Source: JBNKLG01 sp050292235 (GTDB lineage: Bacteria > Pseudomonadota > Gammaproteobacteria > Chromatiales > Chromatiaceae). Taken from it: DNA of 30,595 nucleotides. The notes beneath the pieces were generated by a model. It was not told the DNA's origin. It did no database searches and was given only the letters and a program-made list of their open reading frames with translations. The stretch spans positions 1 to 30,595 of the forward strand of contig JBNKLG010000027.1 in the NCBI GenBank assembly GCA_050292235.1, written 5' to 3'. Numbering within the stretch: position 1 is the stretch's first letter; each line of letters starts with the position of its first letter. Of the stretch, positions 23,210 to 30,211 are shown one piece after another. Both the position numbers and the translations under genes were made by a program.

Positions 23210-23242
23210 CCATTCTTGACAGAATGGCCACCTGAATAGATC
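23210..23242 (+). promoter_or_regulatory. Possible promoter and hairpin before the 23266 gene
   Basis: CCATTCT and AGAATGG (23210-23216, 23221-23227) form a perfect 7-bp stem with loop TGAC and no T-run. The centre of the hairpin contains a perfect -35 hexamer TTGACA (23216-23221), with a weak -10 (TAGATC, 23237-23242) 15 bases on. A promoter is plausible since the next gene differs in composition from the salvage operon, but the -10 is poor. Confidence 0.35.
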
Positions 23243-23265
23243 ACTTTTCTACGGAGATGCGGAAG

Positions 23266-24726
23266 ATGGCTGATGAAAACGATAAGTTAGATCAAGAGTC
23301 AGAAGAAAAAGAACCGGCCAAGAAAACGACAACCCGCAAGCGCACCAGTAGCAGCACGACCAAGAAAACCACGACCCGAAAGGCACCTGCGAAGAAAACT
23401 GCGACAACCTCAACCAGTCGCAAAAGCACTAGCTCTGCTGCGGGCACCCGAAAAAGATCAACAGCCACTCAGGATAGCGCGGAATTGGAAGCTGCAACCA
23501 CTGCTGCTGCCGATGCGATAGAGGATGAAGAACTGGGCACGACAACAGCGGATGCAGTCATAGCCATAGAGGGTGAGGAGCTGGATGCGACAACAGCAGA
23601 AGCCGCCATGGCGATAGAAGATGAAGAGCTGGATGAAGTAACAGCTGAGGCAGTAACCGCAGTCGCTTCCGAAGCTGACAATCTGGAGACTGGCATTATT
23701 CAACACATGAACAATCAAACTCAGGGGAGTGACAATATGAGTAACGACAATAGTGAGAGCGAGAATCAAGATAAGGGATTTTGGTTCCAGATTGCCATCG
23801 GAGTTGCCGTAGTTATCCTTATTTTTATGTATATCAGAACCGTGGCCAACAAACCTGAATCAGGTCACGAGGCTCAAAACCCTTCGCCCCATGCTGGTAA
23901 AGTGGACAAAGCCAATCCTAAAGTCGAACATGCAACTATGGACAAACCTGTCGTAACGCTTACCCATACCAGGGATAAAAAGGCATCACCGCAAGCTGAG
24001 AAGAAAAAGGACGATGCTCCAGTGGCATCTGCACCAATATCACAAGCTGAGGAAAAGGCAGAAACGGCGACTCAGGTCCAGGTCACAATTCAAACAGCAG
24101 AAGCCAAGCCGGAATCGAAGGAAGAGAAAGGTACCTGGTTGAATAAGCTAGGCTTTAGCAAAGATAACGGAACACCAATAAAGTCAGAGGCGGAACCTAC
24201 TGTCACCGTTGAGATCTCTCAGGGCGCCAATAATGCCTTATCAGTGACAGATGAAACCAGCGCTACTACCGAGCCTCCAGAATCCGAGCTTGATGTCCAA
24301 GAAGAAGCAGCGCTCCAAACACCAGACGTTGTGCCAACTGATCCAGTTATCCAGCATCCTCAACCGCAGATGTATGGTGGCCCCTGGTCACAGGAACCGC
24401 CAGAATGGGCTAAAGATCGGCTGAACAAAATTGATCAACTTCGCCATGAAATTCGCATGGCCATGCATGACATGCGTGAAGAGGGCAGAGTTCGTATGGA
24501 AGAAGAGCGTCGCAAAATGGAACAACAACGTCTGGAAAATGCCCCTGAGTGGCTGCGCAATCATATGATGAAGATCAATGGATTGAGGGAAGAACTCAAA
24601 AATGAAACCGAGGCATTATACGAAACCTTCCGCGAACATCAGAAAGATCATCAACAAGCTCCAGCCATGGAGTACTACCAGCAGCCTCATTCCCAGAGGT
24701 GGGGCTATCCCCATCGTCCTTATTAA
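23266..24726 (+). CDS. Uncharacterised membrane protein: basic H1-like tail, acidic 16-residue repeats, one membrane span, PEW-motif C-terminus
   Basis: No family is recognised. The 486-residue product has an acidic start (MADENDKLDQESEEKE). Residues about 17-65 are a Lys/Thr/Ser/Ala-rich tail (KKTTTRKRTSSSTTKK, KAPAKKTATT) like histone H1 or AlgP. Three 16-residue acidic repeats (IEDEELGTTTADAVIA and relatives) occupy residues 85-132. One membrane span (GFWFQIAIGVAVVILIFMYI) lies near 171-190, followed by a low-complexity charged linker to about 370. The helical C-terminus carries PEW motifs at 379-381 and 427-429 and a Tyr/Pro/Gln-rich end. ATG 23266 is chosen because ACGGAG lies 9 bases before it; the ATG at 23257 directly abuts that site. 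An internal ATG at 23737 has an even better ribosome binding site. Function is unknown. Confidence 0.85.
   Translation: MADENDKLDQESEEKEPAKKTTTRKRTSSSTTKKTTTRKAPAKKTATTSTSRKSTSSAAGTRKRSTATQDSAELEAATTAAADAIEDEELGTTTADAVIAIEGEELDATTAEAAMAIEDEELDEVTAEAVTAVASEADNLETGIIQHMNNQTQGSDNMSNDNSESENQDKGFWFQIAIGVAVVILIFMYIRTVANKPESGHEAQNPSPHAGKVDKANPKVEHATMDKPVVTLTHTRDKKASPQAEKKKDDAPVASAPISQAEEKAETATQVQVTIQTAEAKPESKEEKGTWLNKLGFSKDNGTPIKSEAEPTVTVEISQGANNALSVTDETSATTEPPESELDVQEEAALQTPDVVPTDPVIQHPQPQMYGGPWSQEPPEWAKDRLNKIDQLRHEIRMAMHDMREEGRVRMEEERRKMEQQRLENAPEWLRNHMMKINGLREELKNETEALYETFREHQKDHQQAPAMEYYQQPHSQRWGYPHRPY
23518..23661 (+). repeat. Three tandem 48-bp coding repeats
   Basis: Units at 23518-23565, 23566-23613 and 23614-23661 encode IEDEELGTTTADAVIA, IEGEELDATTAEAAMA and IEDEELDEVTAEAVTA. 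They are exactly 48 bases each with no indels and have diverged at many positions, several of them third codon positions. A fourth, decayed unit may continue in VASEADN. Confidence 0.9.
23724..23739 (+). promoter_or_regulatory. Internal ribosome binding site and in-frame ATG
   Basis: GGGGAG (23724-23729) lies 7 bases before an in-frame ATG at 23737-23739, a better signal than that of the gene's own start. Initiation here would give a 329-residue protein beginning MSNDNSESENQDK, with its membrane span 13 residues from the N-terminus and without the basic tail and acidic repeats. Confidence 0.55.
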
Positions 24727-24747
24727 ACGGAAGTGAGTGACATTCTT

Positions 24748-24776
24748 TAAAAAACCGGGCGCTGCCCGGTTTTTTT
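24748..24776 (+). terminator. Strong rho-independent terminator
   Basis: ACCGGGC (24754-24760) pairs with GCCCGGT (24764-24770) around a 3-base loop, with A-residues before and seven T-residues after. The A/T flanks can extend the stem. It lies 21 bases after the stop of the 23266 gene and ends that transcript. Confidence 0.92.
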
Positions 24777-24810
24777 ATGGCCATGCAGTCCGTAGAATAC
24801 CCACTCTATC

Positions 24811-25737
24811 ATGCGCAAGTCAGAAGCCAATTTCCCACAACCACCTCTACTCTTCTCCTTGGTACTGACCCTATTGAGCCACATGCCACTTTCGATGGCG
24901 CATCACCTGGGCGGTTTTGTTGGTTGGTTGTTCTATCGGTTTCCAAACCGTGAACGGCGCCAGGCTGAGATTAATATCCATCTTTGTTTTCCCGAGTTAT
25001 CTTCTAAAGAGCGCGAAAATTTGTTACGTAACAGCTTGATAGAAAGCGGAAAAACCTTATTGGAAATGCCTCAGCTCTGGAAAAGAGACTGGGCCGAATT
25101 GGAATCGCTTATCCACAACGAAGAAGCTCAACATTTAATCCAAGCACAGTTGCGCAAAGGTAAGGGCCTCATTATCGCCACACCACACCTGGGATCATGG
25201 GAAGCTCTGGGACTTAGTGGTATCCATATCCAAACACCCCGAACCTTCTTATATCGCCCACCACGCCAGCCCCGATTAGAGGCCCTCATGATCCAGGGTC
25301 GTTCACGAACGGGCGCCCGTTTGGTTCCAACAAATGCCAGTGGCGTCAAGGCCCTTTATAAGGCGCTATCGGCAAACGAAATCATCGGTATTCTGCCAGA
25401 TCAACAGCCAAAACTTAGAAAAGGGAAACAGGTGGCCGTATTTGCACCATTCTTCAACCATCCTGCATACACCATGGTTCTGCTTAGCCGCCTGGCCCGA
25501 AAATCAGGGGCACCCGTCATTTTTCAATGGGCAGAGCGCCTGCCAAAAGGAAAGGGTTACTACGTTCATACCCAGCTGGCCGATCCTCAGATTTCAGATC
25601 CAGACTTGAAGATCGCCGCTGCTGCACTCAATCGCTCGATAGAGGCTTGCATCCGAAAAACACCCAGCCAGTACCAATGGTCCTATAAGCGTTTTGATGC
25701 TCAGCCGGATGGGCGATCACCATATCGAAGAAAATGA
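24811..25737 (+). CDS. LpxL/HtrB-type lysophospholipid (lipid A) acyltransferase
   Basis: These inner-membrane enzymes add a secondary acyl chain to the lipid A precursor from acyl-ACP. The 308-residue product has an N-terminal membrane segment (about 11-45) followed by FPNRERRQAEINIHLCFPE, typical of the family. The catalytic H-x4-E motif is ATPHLGSWEALG (H126, E131). ILPDQQP near residue 195 and QYQWSYKRF at the end are also conserved. The specific position acylated (LpxL versus LpxM, or an ornithine-lipid enzyme) cannot be decided from sequence. No Shine-Dalgarno sequence is visible before the ATG, which lies only 34 bases after the terminator; the promoter was not found. Confidence 0.88.
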   Translation: MRKSEANFPQPPLLFSLVLTLLSHMPLSMAHHLGGFVGWLFYRFPNRERRQAEINIHLCFPELSSKERENLLRNSLIESGKTLLEMPQLWKRDWAELESLIHNEEAQHLIQAQLRKGKGLIIATPHLGSWEALGLSGIHIQTPRTFLYRPPRQPRLEALMIQGRSRTGARLVPTNASGVKALYKALSANEIIGILPDQQPKLRKGKQVAVFAPFFNHPAYTMVLLSRLARKSGAPVIFQWAERLPKGKGYYVHTQLADPQISDPDLKIAAAALNRSIEACIRKTPSQYQWSYKRFDAQPDGRSPYRRK

Positions 25738-25896
25738 AAGCTGTTGTTTGGGCACCTTTATATTGATTTAACATAATATACATTATGCGCAATAATAACG
25801 GTTTCAGGGACACTGCATTTTATGATGCTCCAGCGAATTCGCTTATCAACGTCTAGACTGAACTTCTAAGTAAAAAAACAGAGGAGTTTCACCGTC
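25738..25896. other. AT-rich gap before the PPK2 gene
   Basis: This 159-base gap is markedly AT-rich at 25757-25800 and includes the short inverted repeat ATAAT/ATTAT. It probably holds the promoter of the PPK2 gene, but no hexamer pair with proper spacing stands out. A GAGGAG ribosome binding site (25881-25886) lies 10 bases before the ATG at 25897. No small gene or RNA is recognised. Confidence 0.5.
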
Positions 25897-27432
25897 ATGT
25901 TCGAAGCAGCCAAACTCAATCGCAAGGTGCCTAAGGCGGATTTTAAGGAACAGGAAGCCTCTCTTCGTACCGATCTGCTGGAGATGCAGCGCCAGCTGAG
26001 CGCCCATGGTAAAAGCAAGGTAGTCGTCATCATTGCTGGTATCGAGGCTGCGGGCAAAGGCGAGGTAGTCAATCGACTGAACGAGTGGATGGATGCCCGC
26101 GGTATTGCCACCTATGCCTTTTGGGATGAGACCGATGAGGAGCGGGATCACCCCAGATACTGGCGTTTTTGGCGCATTCTGCCTCCGGATGGTTCCATGG
26201 CGATTTTATTTGGTGGCTGGTATCAGAAGCCGCTGGAAGAGCGGGTCATGGGGAACTGGGACGATGAGATGCTGGCCGAGGAGTATCGCCGTATTGCTGG
26301 CCTTGAGCGCATGCTGACCGAGGATGGCGCAGTGGTGCTGAAATTTTGGTATCACATGTCGGCCAAAGATCAGCGCGGCCGGCTGGAGGAGCTCTCCCGG
26401 GATGACCGAAGCCGTTGGAAAATGCTGCCGAAAAAAGAGGGGTTCAATCAGCAATATCAGGAGGTTGAGGAGATCGCCGAGCGTTTGATCCGCCATACGG
26501 ATTATGGCTTTGCTCCCTGGTACATCATTGAGGCCTCCGATTCCCGCTATCGGGATCTGACCACGGCTCGGACCCTGCTCTCTGTAGTCAATCAGCGCCT
26601 GGCTGAAGACAAGACGACCCAAAGCAAGGATACCCCCAATGCTGAGCCGGACGCCCCCCTATCGCCGGAGGCACGCATCACCATTCTCGATCAGGTCCCC
26701 CTGGATCTGGAACTGAAGAAAGAGGAGTACCGCAAACAGCTGGAAGTCCTGCAGCAAGAGGCCAATGATCTGGTATGGGAAGCTTATAACAATGGCCTGC
26801 CGACGGTATTGGTGTTCGAGGGTTGGGATGCGGGCGGCAAGGGGGGCGCCATTCGCCGCTTTACCAGCGCCATCGATGCCCGCCTCTATCGCTATATCTC
26901 TATTGCCGCGCCAACGGATGAGGATAAATCCCACCAATATCTCTGGCGATTCTGGCGTCATATCCCCCGCGCAGGCCGCATCAGTATCTTCGACCGCTCC
27001 TGGTATGGGCGGGTGCTGGTGGAACGGGTGGAGGGCTTTGCCACTGAGCACGAATGGCGTCGGGCCTATAACGAGATCAACGATTTCGAGGGCCAACTGA
27101 TCGACAACGGCACCCTGGTACTGAAGTTCTGGCTCCATATCGATGAAAAGGAACAACTCAAGCGCTTCAAAGAGCGCGAGAAGATCCCCTATAAACAACA
27201 CAAAATCACCGATGAGGATTGGCGTAACCGTGAAAAATGGAATGACTATGAGCTGGCGGTCAACGAGATGGTGGTGCGCACCAGTACCAAGCTGGCCCCC
27301 TGGATCATCGTTCCTGGTAACGATAAGAAATATGCCCGTGTCGAGGTGTTACGCCAGATCTGTGAGCACATGAGGGCGCATTTGAAGCGCCATCAGAAAC
27401 AGGAGAAAAAAGCAAAAAAGGAGAAGAGCTAG
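25897..27432 (+). CDS. pap: Polyphosphate:AMP phosphotransferase (class II PPK2, tandem domains)
   Basis: Class II PPK2 enzymes phosphorylate AMP to ADP using polyphosphate. The 511-residue product contains two fused PPK2 domains (about 10-235 and 268-500), the class II layout. Walker A motifs are GIEAAGKG (48-55) and GWDAGGKG (309-316). The second domain has the canonical FDRSWYGRVLVERVEG (365-380). The equivalent place in the first domain reads FGGWYQKPLEERVMG, lacking the Asp-Arg pair, so the C-terminal domain is probably the active one, as known for this class. A lysine-rich tail ends the protein. Its stop shares CTAG with the converging tatD stop. Confidence 0.92.
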   Translation: MFEAAKLNRKVPKADFKEQEASLRTDLLEMQRQLSAHGKSKVVVIIAGIEAAGKGEVVNRLNEWMDARGIATYAFWDETDEERDHPRYWRFWRILPPDGSMAILFGGWYQKPLEERVMGNWDDEMLAEEYRRIAGLERMLTEDGAVVLKFWYHMSAKDQRGRLEELSRDDRSRWKMLPKKEGFNQQYQEVEEIAERLIRHTDYGFAPWYIIEASDSRYRDLTTARTLLSVVNQRLAEDKTTQSKDTPNAEPDAPLSPEARITILDQVPLDLELKKEEYRKQLEVLQQEANDLVWEAYNNGLPTVLVFEGWDAGGKGGAIRRFTSAIDARLYRYISIAAPTDEDKSHQYLWRFWRHIPRAGRISIFDRSWYGRVLVERVEGFATEHEWRRAYNEINDFEGQLIDNGTLVLKFWLHIDEKEQLKRFKEREKIPYKQHKITDEDWRNREKWNDYELAVNEMVVRTSTKLAPWIIVPGNDKKYARVEVLRQICEHMRAHLKRHQKQEKKAKKEKS

Positions 27433-28208
27433 GTTTTCGGGAGAAAGAGCCGATTGAAGTTCTCTGTGGTGAGCACGCCAATGGCCTCTGGCGTGGTCTC
27501 ACGCAGGTCAGCCAGGCACTCAGCTACCCTGATCACATGCCTAGGTTCATTAGGCTTGCCACGATGGGGAACCGGTGCCAGATAGGGGGCATCGGTTTCG
27601 ATCAGCAGCCGTTCATCGGGCACCTGGCGGGCCACTGCGCGTAGATCATCAGCGTTCTTAAAGGTCAGAATGCCGGAAAAGGAGATGTAAAACCCCATAT
27701 CCAGCGCCTGGGAGGCCGTCTCCCAATCTTCGGTAAAGCAGTGCATGACACCACCAACACCATCAGCACCCTCCTCTCTCATGATACTCAGAGTGTCTTT
27801 CCGCGCTTGCCGGGTATGGATGATCAAAGGCTTGTTGCAGAGGCGAGCAGCACGGATTTGTAGACGAAAACGCTCGCGCTGCCAGGAGAGATCGCCCTCT
27901 CCATGAAAATAGTCCAGGCCGGTCTCGCCGATGGCAACATTTTGCGGCTCGGCCAGGGCCATCTCCGCCAGGGTTTCCGGGAGAGGTGTCTGAGTCGATT
28001 TTTCGTTGGGATGCACGCCCACTGAGGTCAGGATCTCTGCCCTGCCCCGTACCAGATCCATCATGGCAGGGTAATGATCCATATCGATGGCGACGCAGAG
28101 CATACGCTCTACCCCGGCACCGCGTGTGGCAGAAAGGAAATCGTCGAAGTGGTCGTTATAGGGGGTGAGATCCAGCCGATCGAGATGAGAGTGCGAATCG
28201 GTATACAT
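27429..28208 (-). CDS. TatD-family metal-dependent hydrolase (YcfH type)
   Basis: TatD-family proteins are TIM-barrel metal-dependent nucleases. The 259-residue product shows all the metal-ligand motifs: TDSHSHLD at the start, AIGETGLDYF, KPLIIHTRQA, MHCFTEDW and LLIETDAPYLAP. It lies last in the mltG-tmk-holB-pilZ-tatD group, the position of ycfH in E. coli, so it is the YcfH rather than the TatD orthologue. ATG at 28208 gives MYTDSHSHLD; a GTG two codons upstream (28214) is the alternative. No good ribosome binding site is visible for either. Confidence 0.94.
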   Translation of the reverse strand: MYTDSHSHLDRLDLTPYNDHFDDFLSATRGAGVERMLCVAIDMDHYPAMMDLVRGRAEILTSVGVHPNEKSTQTPLPETLAEMALAEPQNVAIGETGLDYFHGEGDLSWQRERFRLQIRAARLCNKPLIIHTRQARKDTLSIMREEGADGVGGVMHCFTEDWETASQALDMGFYISFSGILTFKNADDLRAVARQVPDERLLIETDAPYLAPVPHRGKPNEPRHVIRVAECLADLRETTPEAIGVLTTENFNRLFLPKT

Positions 28209-28223
28209 CGGCACACACAGAAA

Positions 28224-28592
28224 TCACATGGTGTGGGTAGGGCGATCTGCCTCCAGGGCACCAGCCAGATAGCCCTCGATCTTGTTACGGGCCTGCCCTT
28301 CATCCTGATCACCAAACTGCACACCGATGCCGGAGGCCCGGTTTCCTTCCGCCCCCAGCGGAGTGATCCAGATAACCTTGCCAGCAACGGGAATTCGCTC
28401 GGGTTCTTCCATCAACGCCAACAACATGAAAACCTCATCACCCAGGTTGTACTTTTTATTGGTGGGGATAAAGAGACCACCATTAGTGACATAAGGCATA
28501 TAGGCCGCATAAAGTGCATTTTTATCACGAATGGTCAGCGACAAAATCCCCTGGCGGGCGCCGGCTGAAGGACGTTTCCGAGATGATGCCAT
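28224..28592 (-). CDS. pilZ: PilZ-domain protein, type IV pilus assembly type
   Basis: The 122-residue product is a stand-alone PilZ domain: GILSLTIRDKNALYAAYMPYVTNGGLFIPTNKKYNLGDEVFMLLAL, then PVAGKVIWITPLGAEGN and GIGVQF. The classical c-di-GMP-binding RxxxR and D/NxSxxG motifs are absent: the N-terminus has RKRPSAGAR but the position of the second motif reads TNGGLF. This matches the pilus-assembly PilZ of Pseudomonas, which binds PilB and FimX rather than c-di-GMP. It sits between holB and tatD, as pilZ does in P. aeruginosa. The ATG directly follows the holB stop (TAAATG). Confidence 0.92.
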   Translation of the reverse strand: MASSRKRPSAGARQGILSLTIRDKNALYAAYMPYVTNGGLFIPTNKKYNLGDEVFMLLALMEEPERIPVAGKVIWITPLGAEGNRASGIGVQFGDQDEGQARNKIEGYLAGALEADRPTHTM

Positions 28593-29576
28593 TTACAGGC
28601 TCCTTTGATGAGCGGGTTCACAAAAATATGTTGATAGGGTCTCTAATTGTAGCTGTAAGTTTAACTGACGTGTTAGGTTCTTTCGCACACTTAACACCTC
28701 CGATATCAGCCGTTGCCAATACCGGGCCGGACGGGTTTGGCTCAGATTGAGCAGCTGAGCCCGATAATCGGGATTGAACAGGCGCTCCGCCTCGGGCACC
28801 AGACTCAGCTGCCCCAGATCCATTGCCAATGAAAGCAGACATTGACTGAGGTAATCGGCCTCCAGTTCGCTCCACGTTTTGGCGCTCAAAATAGGATCGG
28901 CCTTTCCTGAAAGCAGATCAAGGGCCTGACCGGCGATGGTCTGACGCGTCCTGCTGGTCTCATCATCGGCCAAGCCCACTGCCTTGAGAGGCGATCCTGC
29001 CGCCATGGCAAGGAGGGCGCGCCAATCCCCCTCCCCTTGCTGGGCCAACCAAGCCAGGGCCGTCTCAGCAGCTGGCAGGGGAAAGCGTAAAGTCTGACAA
29101 CGGCTGCGGATGGTGGCTGGTAACAAGGCCGGATTGGCACTGATCAGCAGCATCAGGGAGTTGGCTGTGGGTTCTTCCAGGGTTTTGAGCAGGGCGTTGG
29201 CCGAGGCTGTATTCATGGCATGGGCAGGGCTGATGATCCAGATCTTATGGCCGCCCATCTGACTACTGAGATACTCTTTGGAGAGGAACTCCCGGATACT
29301 ATCGACCCTGATCGCCTTGCCAGGAGCCTCTGGTTCGATTCGCTTTATATCCGGATGGGATCCGGCAGCCAGCAAATGGCAGGCGCTGCACTGGTCACAG
29401 GCCTGCCCATCCGTCAGAGGTTGGTGACAGAGGAGCCCCTGAGCAAAGGCCTGGGCAAAATCGCCCTTGCCCACACCCTCGGGGCCGGTCAGTAGAATCG
29501 CGTGGGGCAGCCGTTGCAAACGCCGGGCCTCTTGGAGCTGGTGCCAGAGTTCGGCCTGCCAGGGATAGATTGGCAT
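28593..29576 (-). CDS. holB: DNA polymerase III subunit delta' (HolB)
   Basis: Delta' is part of the clamp loader that places the beta clamp on DNA. The 327-residue product (334 in E. coli) has the P-loop-like LLTGPEGVGKGDFAQAFAQ. The four zinc-binding cysteines follow in LLCHQ and CDQCSACHLL. The VDSIREFLSKEYLSS and NALLKTLEEP motifs and the IRSRCQTLRFP sensor segment are all present. The ATG at 29576 overlaps the tmk stop (TGATG); a TTG one codon upstream is less likely. Translation is thus coupled with tmk. Confidence 0.96.
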   Translation of the reverse strand: MPIYPWQAELWHQLQEARRLQRLPHAILLTGPEGVGKGDFAQAFAQGLLCHQPLTDGQACDQCSACHLLAAGSHPDIKRIEPEAPGKAIRVDSIREFLSKEYLSSQMGGHKIWIISPAHAMNTASANALLKTLEEPTANSLMLLISANPALLPATIRSRCQTLRFPLPAAETALAWLAQQGEGDWRALLAMAAGSPLKAVGLADDETSRTRQTIAGQALDLLSGKADPILSAKTWSELEADYLSQCLLSLAMDLGQLSLVPEAERLFNPDYRAQLLNLSQTRPARYWQRLISEVLSVRKNLTRQLNLQLQLETLSTYFCEPAHQRSL

Positions 29577-30211
29577 CAATACAACTCCCCACTGAGCAAC
29601 GGGGTCAGCGCCTGAGCCAGCTGACGCTGTACGGCAGGAATATCTTGAGAGGCATCGATGATCTGGATCCGATCCGGATGGGCGGCAGCCAGATCTAGAT
29701 AGGCCCGTCGCACGCGCTCAAAAAAGGCCAGGGACTCCACCTCGAACCGATCCGGGCTGGATCTCTTGCCAGCACGCTCCAGGCCCAGCTCGACCGGCAG
29801 ATCGAGCAACAAGGTGAGATCTGGTGCCAAACCCTGCTGTACCCAAGTCTCAATGCTCCCGATACGCTCTGGCGTCAGTGCCCTGCCCGCCCCCTGATAG
29901 GCATAGGTGGCATCGGTAAAACGGTCACTGATCACCCAGTCACCGGCAGCCAGCGCGGGCCGAATCACTTGGGCCAGATGTTCGGCCCGCGCGGCAAACA
30001 TCATCAACAGCTCCGTATCGGCAGCCATACCCTGGTAGTTGTGATCCAACAGCAAACTCCGCAGAGCCTCACCCAAGGAGGTGCCACCGGGTTCGCGGGT
30101 CAGGCGTACCGAAACCCCCTTCGCCATCAATCGCTCTTGCACATAGTGAATGCAACTGCTTTTGCCTGCCCCCTCGATGCCCTCAACACTGATGAAACGA
30201 CCTGGCTTCAT
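29576..30211 (-). CDS. tmk: Thymidylate kinase
   Basis: Tmk phosphorylates dTMP to dTDP. The 211-residue product (213 in E. coli) has the P-loop ISVEGIEGAGKSS, the TREPGGTSLGEALRSLLL motif, the base-binding VISDRFTDATYAYQGAGR, and LLLDLPVELGLERAGKRSSPDRFE containing the LID. The ATG overlaps the mltG stop (ATGA), forming a coupled mltG-tmk-holB series as in E. coli. Confidence 0.97.
   Translation of the reverse strand: MKPGRFISVEGIEGAGKSSCIHYVQERLMAKGVSVRLTREPGGTSLGEALRSLLLDHNYQGMAADTELLMMFAARAEHLAQVIRPALAAGDWVISDRFTDATYAYQGAGRALTPERIGSIETWVQQGLAPDLTLLLDLPVELGLERAGKRSSPDRFEVESLAFFERVRRAYLDLAAAHPDRIQIIDASQDIPAVQRQLAQALTPLLSGELY

Noticed and set aside
23458..23769. Antisense open frames (75-103 codons) over the acidic repeats.
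   Set aside because: They are produced by the repetitive Glu/Ala codons of the real gene and consist of Ser/Val runs or Cys/Tyr-rich sequence without motifs.
24361..24726. Idea that the Tyr/Pro/Gln-rich end marks a sulfur globule protein.
   Set aside because: Those proteins are short, secreted and Gly/Tyr-repeat rich; this one has a membrane span and a charged linker, with only a short aromatic end.
25859..25886. GAACTT before the PPK2 gene as a second sigma-E promoter.
   Set aside because: No TCTGA/TCAAA-like -10 lies 16-17 bases downstream; that position is the ribosome binding site.
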